From positions 1-50,331 of the forward strand of contig JANQSE010000013.1 in the NCBI GenBank assembly GCA_028284195.1: DNA of 50,331 nt. The letters run 5' to 3'. The position numbers and the translations under genes are program-made. Origin of the DNA: Balneola sp. (lineage in GTDB: Bacteria > Bacteroidota > Rhodothermia > Balneolales > Balneolaceae). The notes beneath the pieces were generated by a model. That model was not told where the DNA came from and did not search any database. It saw nothing but the letters and a program-made list of their open reading frames with translations. Shown in pieces: positions 25,678 to 35,323 of this stretch. Numbering within the stretch: position 1 is the stretch's first letter; every line of letters starts with the position of its first letter.

Positions 25678-28551
25678 ATGAGTAAATTGATGCGATGTAT
25701 GCTTATGATAAGCATGGTTCTCGTATGTTCGTTTACGTTATTTGCGAATACGATTATATCCGAAAACGAAGTGCAAACCGAGGTATCAGGTCAAGTACTG
25801 GATGTTGACGGAGAACCACTAGCGGGTGTAAATATCCGTGTGAAAGATAAACTAATTGGTACTACTACAGATGGTGATGGAAGATTTACCTTATCTATAA
25901 AACAAGACCCTCCATTAGTCTTAGTGTTTTCATTGGTGGGGTTCAGCACAGAAGAAGTAGACATTACCAATTCCAATACATCGGACCTCGAAGTTCGTCT
26001 GGAAGAGCAGATTATTTTAGGAGAAGAAATTGTGGTATCTGCTTCAAGGGTGGCGCAAAGTAGTTTAAAGTCTCCTGTATCTATCGAAAAAATGGATGTT
26101 ATTGAAATTCAGACATCAGCATCACCGAATTTTTATGACGGCATATCTAATCTTAAAGGTGTCGATTTCAGTACACAGAGTATTACGTTTAAATCGATTA
26201 ACACAAGAGGATTTGGTGCTAACGGGAATAACCGATTTGTACAATTAATTGATGGTATCGATAATCAGGCTCCCGGCCTTAATTTTGCGGTAGGTAATAT
26301 TGTAGGTATATCAGAGCTTGATCTGGAAAGTGCTGAATTAATACCTGGTGCAGCTTCTGCGTTGTATGGGCCGAATGCGCTAAATGGTATTCTTTTAATG
26401 AATAGCAAAAGTCCATTCGAATATAAGGGCCTTTCATTCGGTACTAAGATTGGTGTCAATCATATTGATAGTAATGTAGAAAATGATCCACAGCTTTATC
26501 AATCATATGATTTACGTTACGCTGATGCATTCGATGATAAATGGGCGTTCAAGGTAACGGCGTCTTATTTAAAAGCACAGGATTTTGTTGCTCAGGATTC
26601 TCGCGATCAGAGTTTCTTAACAGGGGGTGTAGTAGAACGAGGTGTTACTGAACGAAATGGGGCTCGCATATACAATGGTGTAAATATTTACGGTGATGAT
26701 GTATTTACACTAGGTGCAATTGCTGATGGTTTGATTAACGCTGGAGGTGCACAAGGTGCCCAGGTGGCTGCTTTAAGATCATTAATTCCTGATGGACAGG
26801 AAGGAGCTTTTTCCGCTCCGGGTTTTGCTGAAAGCTCGTTTGTTGATAATACTACTGAAAGTTTGAAATTAGGTGCAGCATTACATTACAGACTAACCGA
26901 TGAGTATGAAATATTAGCACAATACAACACTGGATTTGGTAGCACAGTATATACAGCAAACGATCGGTTTGTTTTGGATGATTTTAATATTTGGACTGCA
27001 AAAGTTGAGCTTAGGAATCCAAACTTTTTTCTAAGAGCATATACAACACAAGAAGATGCAGGAGATTCGTACGCTGCAAATACCGTTGCCACACGAATTA
27101 ATCAAGAAGCGTATCTTACCCCGTATTTTCAAACATTCTTAGGAGCAAGGACGCAAGGCGCTTCAGTAGAGCAAGCCCATGCACAGGCACAAGTTGTTGC
27201 CACTGGAAATCAACAAGGCTTTTTGCCCGGAAGTGCAAATTTCACTCAAAAAGTAGATTCGCTGCGAGGTTTATCAATTGCAGATGGTGGTGCAAAATTT
27301 CTTGACAAGTCAGATATGTACCACGTAGAAGGGCTTTATAATTTTTCCAGTTTAGTTGATCCTGCTACTGTTGAATTAATTGGAGGGGCAAATTATCGAC
27401 AATATGCACTGAACTCTGAAGCAACATTATTTGCTCTTGATAATTCAGGAGACGAATATAAGATTAATGAGTGGGGAGCGTATTTGCAAGGTTCGAAGAA
27501 TTTTATGGAAGATAAATTCAATCTATCAGCCTCTGTAAGGTATGACAAGAATGAATATTTCGATGGTCAACTCTCTCCAAGAGTAGCGGCGATCTACACT
27601 CTGGCCGATCGTCATAATTTCAGAGCTTCGTTCCAAAATGGATTTAGAATGCCAACCACACAAGATCAATTTATTCAGCTCGATGTTGTTACAAGGCTAC
27701 TTGTGGGAAGTAATCAGGATCTTGTTGATCGATACCGCTTCGAAACAAATAACGTATATTCTGCTCAAAATGTAGCGGCTGCCAGGGCAATTGCAAACAG
27801 TGGTGGTTCAGCAGCAGATGCTCGCACTGCTTTAGGTGATCCTGTGGTTTTCGATGATTTCAAAACAGAAAAAATAAGTACCTATGAAGCAGGGTATAAA
27901 GGATTTATCATCGATGGATTGTTACTTGATGCGTATTACTATTACAGTGAGTACAGAGATTTTATTGCTGAAATACGCTTTGTACAAGGTGTACCAAACG
28001 GCTTAAGAGCAGATCCGGGAGCATTTGATTCCGAAACTGATGCAGGTAAAGATGCCATTATAAACGAAACAGTTCGCACCCAGGAATACGGATTTGATGT
28101 AAATGCCGATGGTAAAGTAAAATCGCAAGGATTTGGGGTAAGCCTTGACTACTCATTGAATGGCGGCTATAAAATCGGTGGTAATGTGGCTTACAACGAG
28201 CTAATAAGCGAACAAGATTTGATTGATCAAGGGTTCAGAGCCAGTTTCAACACGCCAAAATGGAGATATAACATTCGCCTTGAAAACCGTGAATTAATCG
28301 ATAACATCGGTTTCAACATGGTGTACAGATGGCAGGATGCTTACTTTTGGGACTCCTCCTTCGGAGACGGCGTAGTACCGGCATATGGAACTTTTGATGC
28401 ACAGGTTAGCTACAAATTGCCTTCATACAATACCATTCTCAAAGTTGGAGGAAGCAACATTTTAAATGAAAGATATGAGACTTCATTCGGTAATCCGACT
28501 TTAGGAGCTATATACTACATCTCTTTAACATTTGATCAATTCTTGAACTAA
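25678..28551 (+). CDS. TonB-dependent receptor with carboxypeptidase-regulatory-like domain
   Basis: 957 residues. A signal peptide (to about residue 24) is followed by a carboxypeptidase-like beta-sandwich (about 36-113, GQVLDVDGEPLAGVNIRV then TTTDGDGRF), a plug domain (about 120-250, with VSASRVAQ and the PGAASALYGPNALNGI motif), and a long barrel ending in a typical FDQFLN C-terminus. Such receptors import large substrates through the outer membrane using TonB energy. The gene is 15 nt upstream of an SGNH lipoprotein, probably in one operon, rather than a SusD-type partner. The substrate is unknown; a lipid or ester-containing ligand would fit the neighbour (inference). Confidence 0.93.
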   Translation: MSKLMRCMLMISMVLVCSFTLFANTIISENEVQTEVSGQVLDVDGEPLAGVNIRVKDKLIGTTTDGDGRFTLSIKQDPPLVLVFSLVGFSTEEVDITNSNTSDLEVRLEEQIILGEEIVVSASRVAQSSLKSPVSIEKMDVIEIQTSASPNFYDGISNLKGVDFSTQSITFKSINTRGFGANGNNRFVQLIDGIDNQAPGLNFAVGNIVGISELDLESAELIPGAASALYGPNALNGILLMNSKSPFEYKGLSFGTKIGVNHIDSNVENDPQLYQSYDLRYADAFDDKWAFKVTASYLKAQDFVAQDSRDQSFLTGGVVERGVTERNGARIYNGVNIYGDDVFTLGAIADGLINAGGAQGAQVAALRSLIPDGQEGAFSAPGFAESSFVDNTTESLKLGAALHYRLTDEYEILAQYNTGFGSTVYTANDRFVLDDFNIWTAKVELRNPNFFLRAYTTQEDAGDSYAANTVATRINQEAYLTPYFQTFLGARTQGASVEQAHAQAQVVATGNQQGFLPGSANFTQKVDSLRGLSIADGGAKFLDKSDMYHVEGLYNFSSLVDPATVELIGGANYRQYALNSEATLFALDNSGDEYKINEWGAYLQGSKNFMEDKFNLSASVRYDKNEYFDGQLSPRVAAIYTLADRHNFRASFQNGFRMPTTQDQFIQLDVVTRLLVGSNQDLVDRYRFETNNVYSAQNVAAARAIANSGGSAADARTALGDPVVFDDFKTEKISTYEAGYKGFIIDGLLLDAYYYYSEYRDFIAEIRFVQGVPNGLRADPGAFDSETDAGKDAIINETVRTQEYGFDVNADGKVKSQGFGVSLDYSLNGGYKIGGNVAYNELISEQDLIDQGFRASFNTPKWRYNIRLENRELIDNIGFNMVYRWQDAYFWDSSFGDGVVPAYGTFDAQVSYKLPSYNTILKVGGSNILNERYETSFGNPTLGAIYYISLTFDQFLN

Positions 28552-28566
28552 GAAAAGGACAAACTA

Positions 28567-30111
28567 ATGAACAAACTATATAAAATATTTTTATTACTAC
28601 TTGTTGCAGGAGTTGTTTCTTATTCTTGCGATGGAATAGAAGATTCGTTGATAGACGATCAATTGGAAGAAAATCCATTACCTACTCCAACCGATTATAC
28701 GTCGGGGAGTGCCGATTTTTCCAATTTTATTGCAATTGGAAATTCTCTAACAGCCGGGTTCGCAGATGGAGCTTTATATACTGCCGGTCAAAATAATTCA
28801 ATACCGGCAATGCTTGCTACGCAATTAGGCGTTGCAGTTGACGGTGGAATTACCTTTGTACAGCCTGCAATTAATTCGGAGGATGGTTTTAATACAAGTC
28901 TTAATTCAACCGATGTACCCTGCGAAAACTTACCAACAGTGTTAGGAAGGTTTAAGTTAGATATATCTGTACGCCGGCCTTCGCCAACAATTGATGGTTC
29001 ATGCGTTACCCCTTACACAGGGGCAGCTGTAGATAACTTTGGGGTTCCGGGAATAGTAGTTGGGCAATTATTAACGTCGGCAACCGGTAACGCGGCAAAC
29101 CCCTTAGATCCTGCATTTAATCCTTTTTATGCAAGATTTGCAGCAAATCCGGGAACATCTACAATTATTGGGGAGGCAGCAGCAGCCCAACCTACCTTCT
29201 TTTCTTTATGGATAGGAAACAATGATGTATTGGGTTATGCTTTAGGTGGAGCTTCAAACCCTGCTATTTTAACATCTAATGGAGATTTTAGTACTCAATT
29301 TAATGCCGTAATTAATACAATGATGACCAATACAACGGCAGATGGTGTTGTTGCAAACATTCCTCCTATTTTAGGTTTGGCATATTTCAGAGTAGTTCCT
29401 ACGGTAGCCATACCAGTAACTAGAGAATCACAAAGAGATAGTATTAATGCTGCATATGCGCAATATAATGCTGGATTAGATGCTGCAGCTACTGGGATGG
29501 CCATTACCCAGCAAGAAGCTGATAGAAGAAAGATTAATTTTGCTGTGGGGGTTAATGCTTTTGTAATGGAAGATGAAACCCTTACAGATTTGAGCGGGTC
29601 AGGTTTACCTTCTATCAGACAAGCTGAACCAACAGATCTTACGGTTTTATCCTTGAGCTCGGTTTTAGGGCAAGATTTAGGTGATGGTGTTTACGGTGTG
29701 CAGGATGCAGTAGAGGACAGACATGTTCTTTTGCCATCTGAGCAACTTGAAATAGAAACAAGCCGGGGTACTTTTAATGGTATTATTGCGGCGGCGGTAA
29801 ATGCTAACTCTGATCGATTAGTTCTTTATGATACTAATTCACCTACTGGTGCTTTTTACGATCTGTTTGGCCTTAGTGATGGAGTGCCTGGTATTACAGT
29901 TGATGGGGTTGACCTAACTCCGGACTTTACTCCAACTGGTGTTCTTTCTACCGATGCTATACACCCAAACCCTCGAGGTAATGCACTTGTTGTAAATGGT
30001 ATGTTAGGTGTTATAGAAGCTGGTTTTGGAGCTACTTTACCTCGGGTTAATGTATTAAATCAAGCAAGCGTTACTCTTTGTGTTACTGGCGATTGTGCCA
30101 GCGAGCAATAA
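28567..30111 (+). CDS. SGNH/GDSL-hydrolase lipoprotein, putative surface esterase
   Basis: 514 residues. A lipoprotein signal (MNKLYKIFLLLL, lipobox YSC, Cys about 21) precedes an SGNH hydrolase domain: block I IAIGNSLTAGFADG with the nucleophile Ser near residue 60, a block II-like Gly in FGVPGIVV, block III WIGNNDVLGYAL, and block V DAIHPNPRGN near the C-terminus. The domain is enlarged by inserts compared with the usual 200-residue fold. It should act at the outer membrane surface on esters (carboxyl- or acetyl-esters). The start lies 15 nt after the TonB receptor stop, suggesting the esterase processes the receptor's ligand (inference). Confidence 0.88.
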   Translation: MNKLYKIFLLLLVAGVVSYSCDGIEDSLIDDQLEENPLPTPTDYTSGSADFSNFIAIGNSLTAGFADGALYTAGQNNSIPAMLATQLGVAVDGGITFVQPAINSEDGFNTSLNSTDVPCENLPTVLGRFKLDISVRRPSPTIDGSCVTPYTGAAVDNFGVPGIVVGQLLTSATGNAANPLDPAFNPFYARFAANPGTSTIIGEAAAAQPTFFSLWIGNNDVLGYALGGASNPAILTSNGDFSTQFNAVINTMMTNTTADGVVANIPPILGLAYFRVVPTVAIPVTRESQRDSINAAYAQYNAGLDAAATGMAITQQEADRRKINFAVGVNAFVMEDETLTDLSGSGLPSIRQAEPTDLTVLSLSSVLGQDLGDGVYGVQDAVEDRHVLLPSEQLEIETSRGTFNGIIAAAVNANSDRLVLYDTNSPTGAFYDLFGLSDGVPGITVDGVDLTPDFTPTGVLSTDAIHPNPRGNALVVNGMLGVIEAGFGATLPRVNVLNQASVTLCVTGDCASEQ

Positions 30112-30137
30112 TCCAAAAGATTAAACCAAAATACGTA

Positions 30138-30170
30138 GCCCCGTACATAATGTGTGTGCGGGGTTTTTTT
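30138..30170 (+). terminator. Rho-independent terminator after the receptor/esterase operon
   Basis: CCCCGTACA pairs with TGTGCGGGG (one G-T) and is followed by seven T residues. It lies 27 bases after the stop at 30111. Confidence 0.9.
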
Positions 30171-30206
30171 ATGAGACAACTAATTACCCGCAAGAATGTC
30201 ATTGTT

Positions 30207-30214
30207 TATTTTTG
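30207..30214 (+). promoter_or_regulatory. Possible grpE-dnaJ promoter, -7 element TATTTTTG
   Basis: TATTTTTG fits TAnnTTTG about 69 bases upstream of grpE and just after the previous terminator. No clear -33 TTTG is seen at the right distance. No CIRCE-type inverted repeat is visible here, so HrcA control is not supported. Confidence 0.4.
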
Positions 30215-30282
30215 TATTTCCGGTGGCATTATATTTGCTTACTGCAATCAAAAGAACAGACAGCATTTAACAAACACTATCA

Positions 30283-30873
30283 ATGAGTAAGAAAAAACAA
30301 GAAGAAGTTTTAGAAAATTCTGAACAGGAAGTTATAGAAGAAGAAAAAGTTCAGGAACAGGAAGAAGTGAATGAAGTCGAAGAAGAGGTTAAAGCTGAGG
30401 AAAAGCGGGATCCAAAGGATGAGAGAATAGAAGAATTGGAAAGCGAATTGGCAATTACCAAAGATTCAATGCTTCGCAAAGCAGCTGAACTTGAAAATGT
30501 TAGAAAAAGAATTCAAAAAGAACGTTTTCAGCTTCGGGAACAGGTAAAGGCTGAGGCTTTAGAGGATTTTCTTCCTCTAAATGATGATTTATTGCGCACA
30601 CTTGATGCCAGCAAAGATATTGAAGTTGAAAAGAATTTTCTGGCAGGTGTAGAAATGGTATCCGCTAAGTTCACTGATATTCTTACTAAGTATGGCGTGC
30701 AGGCCATCGATGAAATTAATGTGCCTTTTGATGTAAACGTGCACGATGCGCTGCTCCGGCAACCTGCTCCCGATGAAAAAACAGGAAGCGATGTTGTATT
30801 GCAGGTTCTTGAAAGAGGTTACCGGATGGGAGAAAGAGTGATTAAGCATGCAAAAGTAATTGTAAGCCAGTAA
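30283..30873 (+). CDS. grpE: GrpE nucleotide exchange factor
   Basis: 196 residues. A charged, Glu/Lys-rich coiled-coil N-terminus (about 1-55) leads into the long dimerisation helix with AAELENVRKRIQKER, and the C-terminal beta domain ends VLERGYRMGERVIKHAKVIVS, the conserved GrpE signature. GrpE releases ADP from DnaK in the cytosol and acts with DnaJ, encoded 4 nt downstream. dnaK is not in the window. Confidence 0.96.
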   Translation: MSKKKQEEVLENSEQEVIEEEKVQEQEEVNEVEEEVKAEEKRDPKDERIEELESELAITKDSMLRKAAELENVRKRIQKERFQLREQVKAEALEDFLPLNDDLLRTLDASKDIEVEKNFLAGVEMVSAKFTDILTKYGVQAIDEINVPFDVNVHDALLRQPAPDEKTGSDVVLQVLERGYRMGERVIKHAKVIVSQ

Positions 30874-30877
30874 ACCA

Positions 30878-32038
30878 ATGACAAACCGCGATTACTACGA
30901 AATATTAGAAGTTGATAAAAACGTATCAGATGCTGAATTAAAAAAGGCATACCGCAAAAAAGCGATGAAGTATCACCCTGATCGAAATAAAGGTGATGCA
31001 GATGCAGAAAAGAAATTCAAAGAAGCTTCTGAAGCATATGATGTGTTAAGAGACCCTCAAAAACGAGCGCGGTATGATCAATATGGCCATGCAGGGGTAA
31101 ACGGCCAGGGCGGATTTGGCGGTGGTGTTGATTTTGATGGTATGGGCTTTGAAGATATTTTTAGCCGCTTTGGTGATATTTTTGGAAGCAGCTTCTTTGG
31201 AGAGCAAAGCTTTGGAGGAGGTGGACGTTCAAGAGGGCGGCGCCAGCCGGGAACACCCGGTTCCGACATGAAGATCCGTATGCCTCTTGAGTTAAATGAA
31301 ATTGCTTTTGGTACCGAAAAAAAGCTAAAGATCAAAAAGCAACTGGTTTGCGGGCAATGCAGTGGAACTGGCGCTCAAACAGATTCTGACTTCGAAACCT
31401 GTGGCACATGTAATGGAATGGGAGAGGTTCGCCAGGTTACACGAACTATGCTGGGGCAAATGGTCAATGTTCAGCCATGCCCAACCTGTAATGGTGATGG
31501 CCGGATCATTAAGAACAAATGCAGTAAATGCTCTGGAGAAGGTAGAATAAAAGGGGAAGAAACAGTTAAGATCAATATCCCATCCGGTGTTTCTAATGGT
31601 AATTACATTACGCTAAGAGAACAGGGCAATGCAGGCAGAAGGGGAGGCCCGGCAGGCGACTTAATTGTGCTGATAGAGGAAAAAGAGCACGAGTATTTTG
31701 AGCGTGATGGTAACAACATTTACTATAATTTGAATCTCAGTATTCCCGATGCAGTTTTAGGTACCGAAGTTCAAGTGTCAACGTTAAAAGGAAAAGCGAA
31801 ACTAAAAATTGAAGAGGGAACGCAGCCGGGCAAATTATTGCGAATGCGTGGAAAGGGAATAATCGGATTAAATAATACCGGTACTGGTGATCAACTTCTA
31901 AGGGTAAACGTTTATATGCCTAACGAACTTTCTTCTGAAGAAAAGAAGACTATAGAGAAGCTCAGAGATTCAGAAAACTTTGATCCTAAAAACATGAACC
32001 AGGAAGAGAAAGGGTTCTTCTCTAAGATTTTTGGGTAA
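30878..32038 (+). CDS. dnaJ: Chaperone DnaJ (Hsp40)
   Basis: 386 residues with all type I domains: J domain (1-70) with the HPD motif in YHPDRN, a Gly/Phe-rich linker (about 75-125), a zinc domain with four CxxCxGxG-type repeats (CGQCSGTG, CGTCNGMG, CPTCNGDG, CSKCSGEG), and the C-terminal substrate-binding domains with GDLIVLIEEKEH. It stimulates DnaK ATPase and delivers clients. Co-transcribed with grpE (4-nt gap). Confidence 0.97.
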   Translation: MTNRDYYEILEVDKNVSDAELKKAYRKKAMKYHPDRNKGDADAEKKFKEASEAYDVLRDPQKRARYDQYGHAGVNGQGGFGGGVDFDGMGFEDIFSRFGDIFGSSFFGEQSFGGGGRSRGRRQPGTPGSDMKIRMPLELNEIAFGTEKKLKIKKQLVCGQCSGTGAQTDSDFETCGTCNGMGEVRQVTRTMLGQMVNVQPCPTCNGDGRIIKNKCSKCSGEGRIKGEETVKINIPSGVSNGNYITLREQGNAGRRGGPAGDLIVLIEEKEHEYFERDGNNIYYNLNLSIPDAVLGTEVQVSTLKGKAKLKIEEGTQPGKLLRMRGKGIIGLNNTGTGDQLLRVNVYMPNELSSEEKKTIEKLRDSENFDPKNMNQEEKGFFSKIFG

Positions 32039-32042
32039 TAGT

Positions 32043-32074
32043 AAGGGGTTACAAAAAGGATTTGGTAACCCCTT
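32043..32074 (+). terminator. Hairpin after dnaJ, probable terminator
   Basis: AAGGGGTTAC pairs perfectly with GTAACCCCTT, starting 5 bases after the dnaJ stop. The T-run (CTTTTT) comes about ten bases later rather than directly, so termination is likely but not certain. Confidence 0.6.
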
Positions 32075-32106
32075 AGAGGTTACTTTTTAACAGCTATTAG
32101 TAATTT

Positions 32107-32433
32107 TTATACAGATTCAGCAAAAACTGCAGTTCCACTTACCGATACCATTAACATGCTACCGTTGGCACCAATAGTTTCATAATCAATATCAATACCA
32201 ATAACAGCATTTGCACCTACATGCTGTGCTTTTTCTTCCATTTCTCCGAATGCCAATCTGCGCGCTTCTTGTAATTCTCTCTCATAAGAAGCAGAACGCC
32301 CGCCTACGATATCCCGAATCCCTGCAAAAATATCTTTAAATAAGTTTGCACCTAAAATCGCTTCTCCTGTTACAACGCCTAGATATTTTGTTACTTCTTT
32401 ACCATCCAGGTGATTAGTAGTTGCCATTACCAT
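32107..32433 (-). CDS. YbjQ/UPF0145 family protein
   Basis: 108 residues from the ATG at 32433, chosen because AAGGAG lies 8 bases upstream and because the upstream extension would run through a terminator hairpin. The family core is clear: [37 protein letters not shown], here given only in part by [12 protein letters not shown] and [10 protein letters not shown], then [10 protein letters not shown]. YbjQ-like proteins form small pentameric rings and are named heavy-metal-binding domain proteins, though the function is unproven. No signal peptide; cytosolic. It follows the DoxX gene but is separated by a terminator. Confidence 0.9.
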   Translation of the reverse strand: MVMATTNHLDGKEVTKYLGVVTGEAILGANLFKDIFAGIRDIVGGRSASYERELQEARRLAFGEMEEKAQHVGANAVIGIDIDYETIGANGSMLMVSVSGTAVFAESV

Positions 32434-32463
32434 GATTAAACTCCTTTTTTTAAAGTGATAGTC

Positions 32464-32493
32464 AAAAAAATCCCCCATCAAAATGATGAGGGA
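32464..32493 (-). terminator. Terminator after the DoxX-like gene
   Basis: On the minus strand TCCCTCATC pairs with GATGGGGGA (one T-G pair) over a five-base loop and is followed by seven T residues. It separates the DoxX-like gene from the ybjQ-like gene. Confidence 0.92.
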
Positions 32494-32521
32494 CTGATAA
32501 TACTATTAATTCAGAAAATTG

Positions 32522-32935
32522 TTACTCAGAATCTGAACCTGGTGAAGCCGAGCTTGCCAGCATTGGATCATAATATTTCTTATAAGCAAACAGCAGGTAA
32601 ACATTAAGTAAAAATGTCAGCCCGCCTACGGGGATACTGGCAATATCAAGTGCCAGGTGGAAAACCAGGATATTTATCGACACCGGTGCAAGAATTATCA
32701 AAGCAACAGGAGTGTACTTATTAATCAGTAGCAGCAAACCACCAATTACCTCTGTAGCACCTATAAATTTCATCATGTAGCCTGTGGCTACTAATGCACC
32801 AAAAAATGCACCTGCATCCGCACTCATTTCGGGGGCAGGCAGAAAGTTTAAAAACTTATTGAGGCCAAATACAAAGAATATCAGCCCCAGAAGATATCTT
32901 GCTATAGTTGGTAGATGTTTCATAATAATACTCAT
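32522..32935 (-). CDS. DoxX-like integral membrane protein
   Basis: 137 residues with four hydrophobic helices (about 8-26, 45-67, 73-92, 100-118) and the DoxX-type opening RYLLGLIFFVFGLNKFLNF, with GATEVIGGLLLL in the second helix. DoxX family members are small inner-membrane proteins, some linked to oxidative stress or quinone reactions; no specific role can be assigned. A second ATG at 32923 is also possible. A TTTG-N20-TACATTTA promoter candidate lies upstream on the minus strand near 32962-32995. Confidence 0.85.
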   Translation of the reverse strand: MSIIMKHLPTIARYLLGLIFFVFGLNKFLNFLPAPEMSADAGAFFGALVATGYMMKFIGATEVIGGLLLLINKYTPVALIILAPVSINILVFHLALDIASIPVGGLTFLLNVYLLFAYKKYYDPMLASSASPGSDSE

Positions 32936-33046
32936 AAATTAGTTTAATGTTGAACGATTTAAATGTACTTTATAAATATGACGGAATCAAAGCACATTCG
33001 ATAGATAATGCCAATGAGGGAATTAAGTAATATTGAAACAAAAAAC

Positions 33047-33071
33047 CCCGTTTCGTTAATATGAAACGGGG
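33047..33071 (-). terminator. Terminator after the RRM protein gene
   Basis: CCCCGTTTC pairs perfectly with GAAACGGGG over a seven-base loop. On the minus strand the stem is followed by six T residues (A-run 33041-33046). It lies 45 bases after the stop of the minus-strand RRM gene. Confidence 0.93.
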
Positions 33072-33116
33072 CTTAAAATTAGCTTATAAACCAATAACTA
33101 AGAATGATGTATCAGT

Positions 33117-33368
33117 CTATCTATCTTCGCGAGGCCGGGCTTCGTTTACTCTTACGGGGCGTCCGTCAATTTCAGCACCGTCTAGTTGGTCGATAGCTGC
33201 CTGAGCTTCTGAGTCGTTATCCATTTCCACAAACCCAAAGCCTTTTGATCGGCCGGAATATTTGTCTGTGATTACTTTTGCAGAACTTACTTCTCCGTAA
33301 GCCTCAAATACTTCTCGTAAATTGTCGTCAGAAACACCGTAACTTAGGTTTCCTACATAAATGTTCAT
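33117..33368 (-). CDS. Small RNA-binding protein, single RRM
   Basis: 83 residues from the ATG at 33368; the frame continues upstream to 33437 but that part has no RRM character. The RRM is complete: RNP2 IYVGNL at residues 3-8 and RNP1 KGFGFVEM at 42-49, followed by AIDQLDGAEIDGRPVRVNEARP. Such single-domain proteins (Rbp type) are abundant in cyanobacteria and Bacteroidetes and bind single-stranded RNA, often at low temperature. A monocistronic gene with a strong terminator. RNA targets are unknown. Confidence 0.93.
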   Translation of the reverse strand: MNIYVGNLSYGVSDDNLREVFEAYGEVSSAKVITDKYSGRSKGFGFVEMDNDSEAQAAIDQLDGAEIDGRPVRVNEARPREDR

Positions 33369-33520
33369 GTGTGTGTATATCTTGTTAAAACTAAATTGTG
33401 GAGTGATCAGAAAAACCCAGAGCTGCAAGTAGTTCAATACCGAAGTCGAGATATCAGAACCAATCCGCCCCTAAAGTACGCTTAAATAATGGTATCGCCA
33501 ATTATTTTTAATGATCTTAT

Positions 33521-34006
33521 TTATTTCAAATTCTTGGTCTTCTCTCTACTTTCATCCGCCATGCCAGAGTGGTAATCTCTGAGCTTCTCTGCAATCTTAG
33601 GGTCATTCATCCCGAGCATCCTTACAGCAAGCAAGCCCGCATTTTGTGCTTTGCCAATTGCAACAGTAGCCACAGGAATACCATTTGGCATTTGAACTAT
33701 GGAGTAAAGGCTATCAAGCCCACCTAAAGCTGATGTTTGAATTGGAACTCCGATTACGGGCAAAGTAGTATGGCTGGCAAGCATTCCAGGTAAATGAGCA
33801 GCACCCCCTGCACCAGCAATAATAATTTTAAGCCCTCTTTCACGAGCTGTTTCCCCATAATCAGCCATGTCGTTGGGTGTTCGGTGTGCGGATACAACCT
33901 GTTTTTCAAAAGGAATATCAAACTCCCCCAAAATCTCTGTGGCTTGTTTCATTGTAGGCCAATCGCTATCACTGCCCATTACCACTCCAACAATCGGATT
34001 GCTCAT
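33521..34006 (-). CDS. purE: N5-carboxyaminoimidazole ribonucleotide mutase, PurE class I
   Basis: 161 residues, the normal size. Class I motifs: [14 protein letters not shown] at the N-terminus, the catalytic histidine in [21 protein letters not shown], and [22 protein letters not shown] shortened here to [13 protein letters not shown]. It converts N5-CAIR to CAIR in purine synthesis. It lies 3 nt after purK, the enzyme that makes its substrate, so both act in one step pair and are co-transcribed. Confidence 0.97.
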   Translation of the reverse strand: MSNPIVGVVMGSDSDWPTMKQATEILGEFDIPFEKQVVSAHRTPNDMADYGETARERGLKIIIAGAGGAAHLPGMLASHTTLPVIGVPIQTSALGGLDSLYSIVQMPNGIPVATVAIGKAQNAGLLAVRMLGMNDPKIAEKLRDYHSGMADESREKTKNLK

Positions 34007-34009
34007 AAT

Positions 34010-35167
34010 CTATATTTCAATGTTTTTTGTTAATTCCCTGGCTTGATGATAAGTTTTATCTATTTCATCACCAAGAAGTGTATAATGAGCCATCTTGCGC
34101 CCAATTTTGCTTTGAACTTTCCCATACACATGTAAATGTCCATTTTCAGCCTCAAGTGCTTCTAACATTTTATCTGCTTTAGCCGGGCGATTGTGAGTAC
34201 CCAGGAGATTAATCATGGCAACCGCCGGGGCATTCATTATTGAAGAACCCAGAGGCAAGCCTAAAACTGCACGCACATGATTTTCAAACTGAGAAGTGAT
34301 ACAACCCTCAATAGTATAATGTCCCGAATTATGTGGGCGGGGAGCAGATTCATTGAGTAAAATTTCCCCGTTTTCAGTTAAGAAAAACTCAAAAGCAAAA
34401 ATACCTTTTCCATCAATGGCTTCGGTAGCTTTAACGGCTAGTTCCTGAGCCTTTTTTTGATATCCTTCAGCAATAGGAGCGGGGGATAATACCGCTACAC
34501 AAATATGGTTTTTCTGAACGGTTTCACAGCAAGGATATACAACAGTACCTGTTTCGTTGCGTGCAACTTGAACTGCCAGCTCTTTACTGAAAGGAACAAA
34601 GGCTTCAGCCAGAATATCATGGCCGGCTTCTCCACCTAGTTTGGTAAAGGCTTCTTTTGCTTCATCAATATTTTTAACTGTTTTATTACCATAACCATCG
34701 TATCCTCCTTTTGAGGATTTAAGTAAATACGGCCATTCATACGTTTCACCAAAAGCTTCAATGTCTGAGATTGATGTTACCAGCTTGTAAGGAGTAACGG
34801 GGATACCGGCATTTTCAAACGTTTGCTTTTCAATGAGCTTATTCTCGATGAGGGCAAAACTTTCCGGAGAAGGATAAATGGGAGTTCCGCTTTTTTGCTG
34901 CACCTTTTTTAGTACTTCTGAACTGATGAATTCATTCTCTAGTGTGATTACATCACATTTTCTGGCAAAAGCCACCATATCATCAACAGATTCAAAAGAG
35001 CCTGAAGTGGAAAAAGGGGTCATAAATTGTACAGGTTCATTTTCTGTGCGGTCAGAAAAAACGGCAACCTGAATACCAAATCGAAATGCTTCGAGAGAAC
35101 TCATCCGTGCTAACTGGCCTGCACCGAGAAAGCCGATTTTTGTTGTTGCTTTGAGGGGATCTTTCAA
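34010..35167 (-). CDS. purK: N5-carboxyaminoimidazole ribonucleotide synthase, PurK
   Basis: 385 residues with an ATP-grasp fold. The N-terminal KIGFLGAGQLARM matches the PurK opening; the ATP-grasp contains LLKSSKGGYDGYGNK, and the C-terminal half holds FAFEFFLTENGEILLNESAPRPHNSGHYTIE, shown in part as NESAPRPHNSGH. It makes N5-CAIR from AIR, bicarbonate and ATP. The start is a TTG at 35167; no ATG, and no upstream in-frame start other than rare codons, precedes the conserved domain. purK comes before purE, the reverse of the common purEK order. Confidence 0.95.
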   Translation of the reverse strand: MKDPLKATTKIGFLGAGQLARMSSLEAFRFGIQVAVFSDRTENEPVQFMTPFSTSGSFESVDDMVAFARKCDVITLENEFISSEVLKKVQQKSGTPIYPSPESFALIENKLIEKQTFENAGIPVTPYKLVTSISDIEAFGETYEWPYLLKSSKGGYDGYGNKTVKNIDEAKEAFTKLGGEAGHDILAEAFVPFSKELAVQVARNETGTVVYPCCETVQKNHICVAVLSPAPIAEGYQKKAQELAVKATEAIDGKGIFAFEFFLTENGEILLNESAPRPHNSGHYTIEGCITSQFENHVRAVLGLPLGSSIMNAPAVAMINLLGTHNRPAKADKMLEALEAENGHLHVYGKVQSKIGRKMAHYTLLGDEIDKTYHQARELTKNIEI

Positions 35168-35323
35168 TGAAGAAAATTTGAGTTTAATGTTTACTCAAAG
35201 ATAAAGATCAAAAATCTTAATCACGTAATAGATTTGTTATTATACCTATCTGAAAGCCAGTTAACCATTCAACAAATTCTAAGAAAAAAAGATGAAGTGA
35301 AATTGAAGTTGTGATAGATAAAT

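Noticed and set aside
30171..30282. CIRCE element for heat-shock control of grpE-dnaJ
   Set aside because: No nine-base inverted repeat with nine-base spacer of the CIRCE type is visible upstream, and hrcA is not present in the window.
32434..32481. Longer N-terminus for the YbjQ-like protein
   Set aside because: The extension is encoded by the terminator hairpin of the preceding gene, and AAGGAG precedes the shorter start at good spacing.
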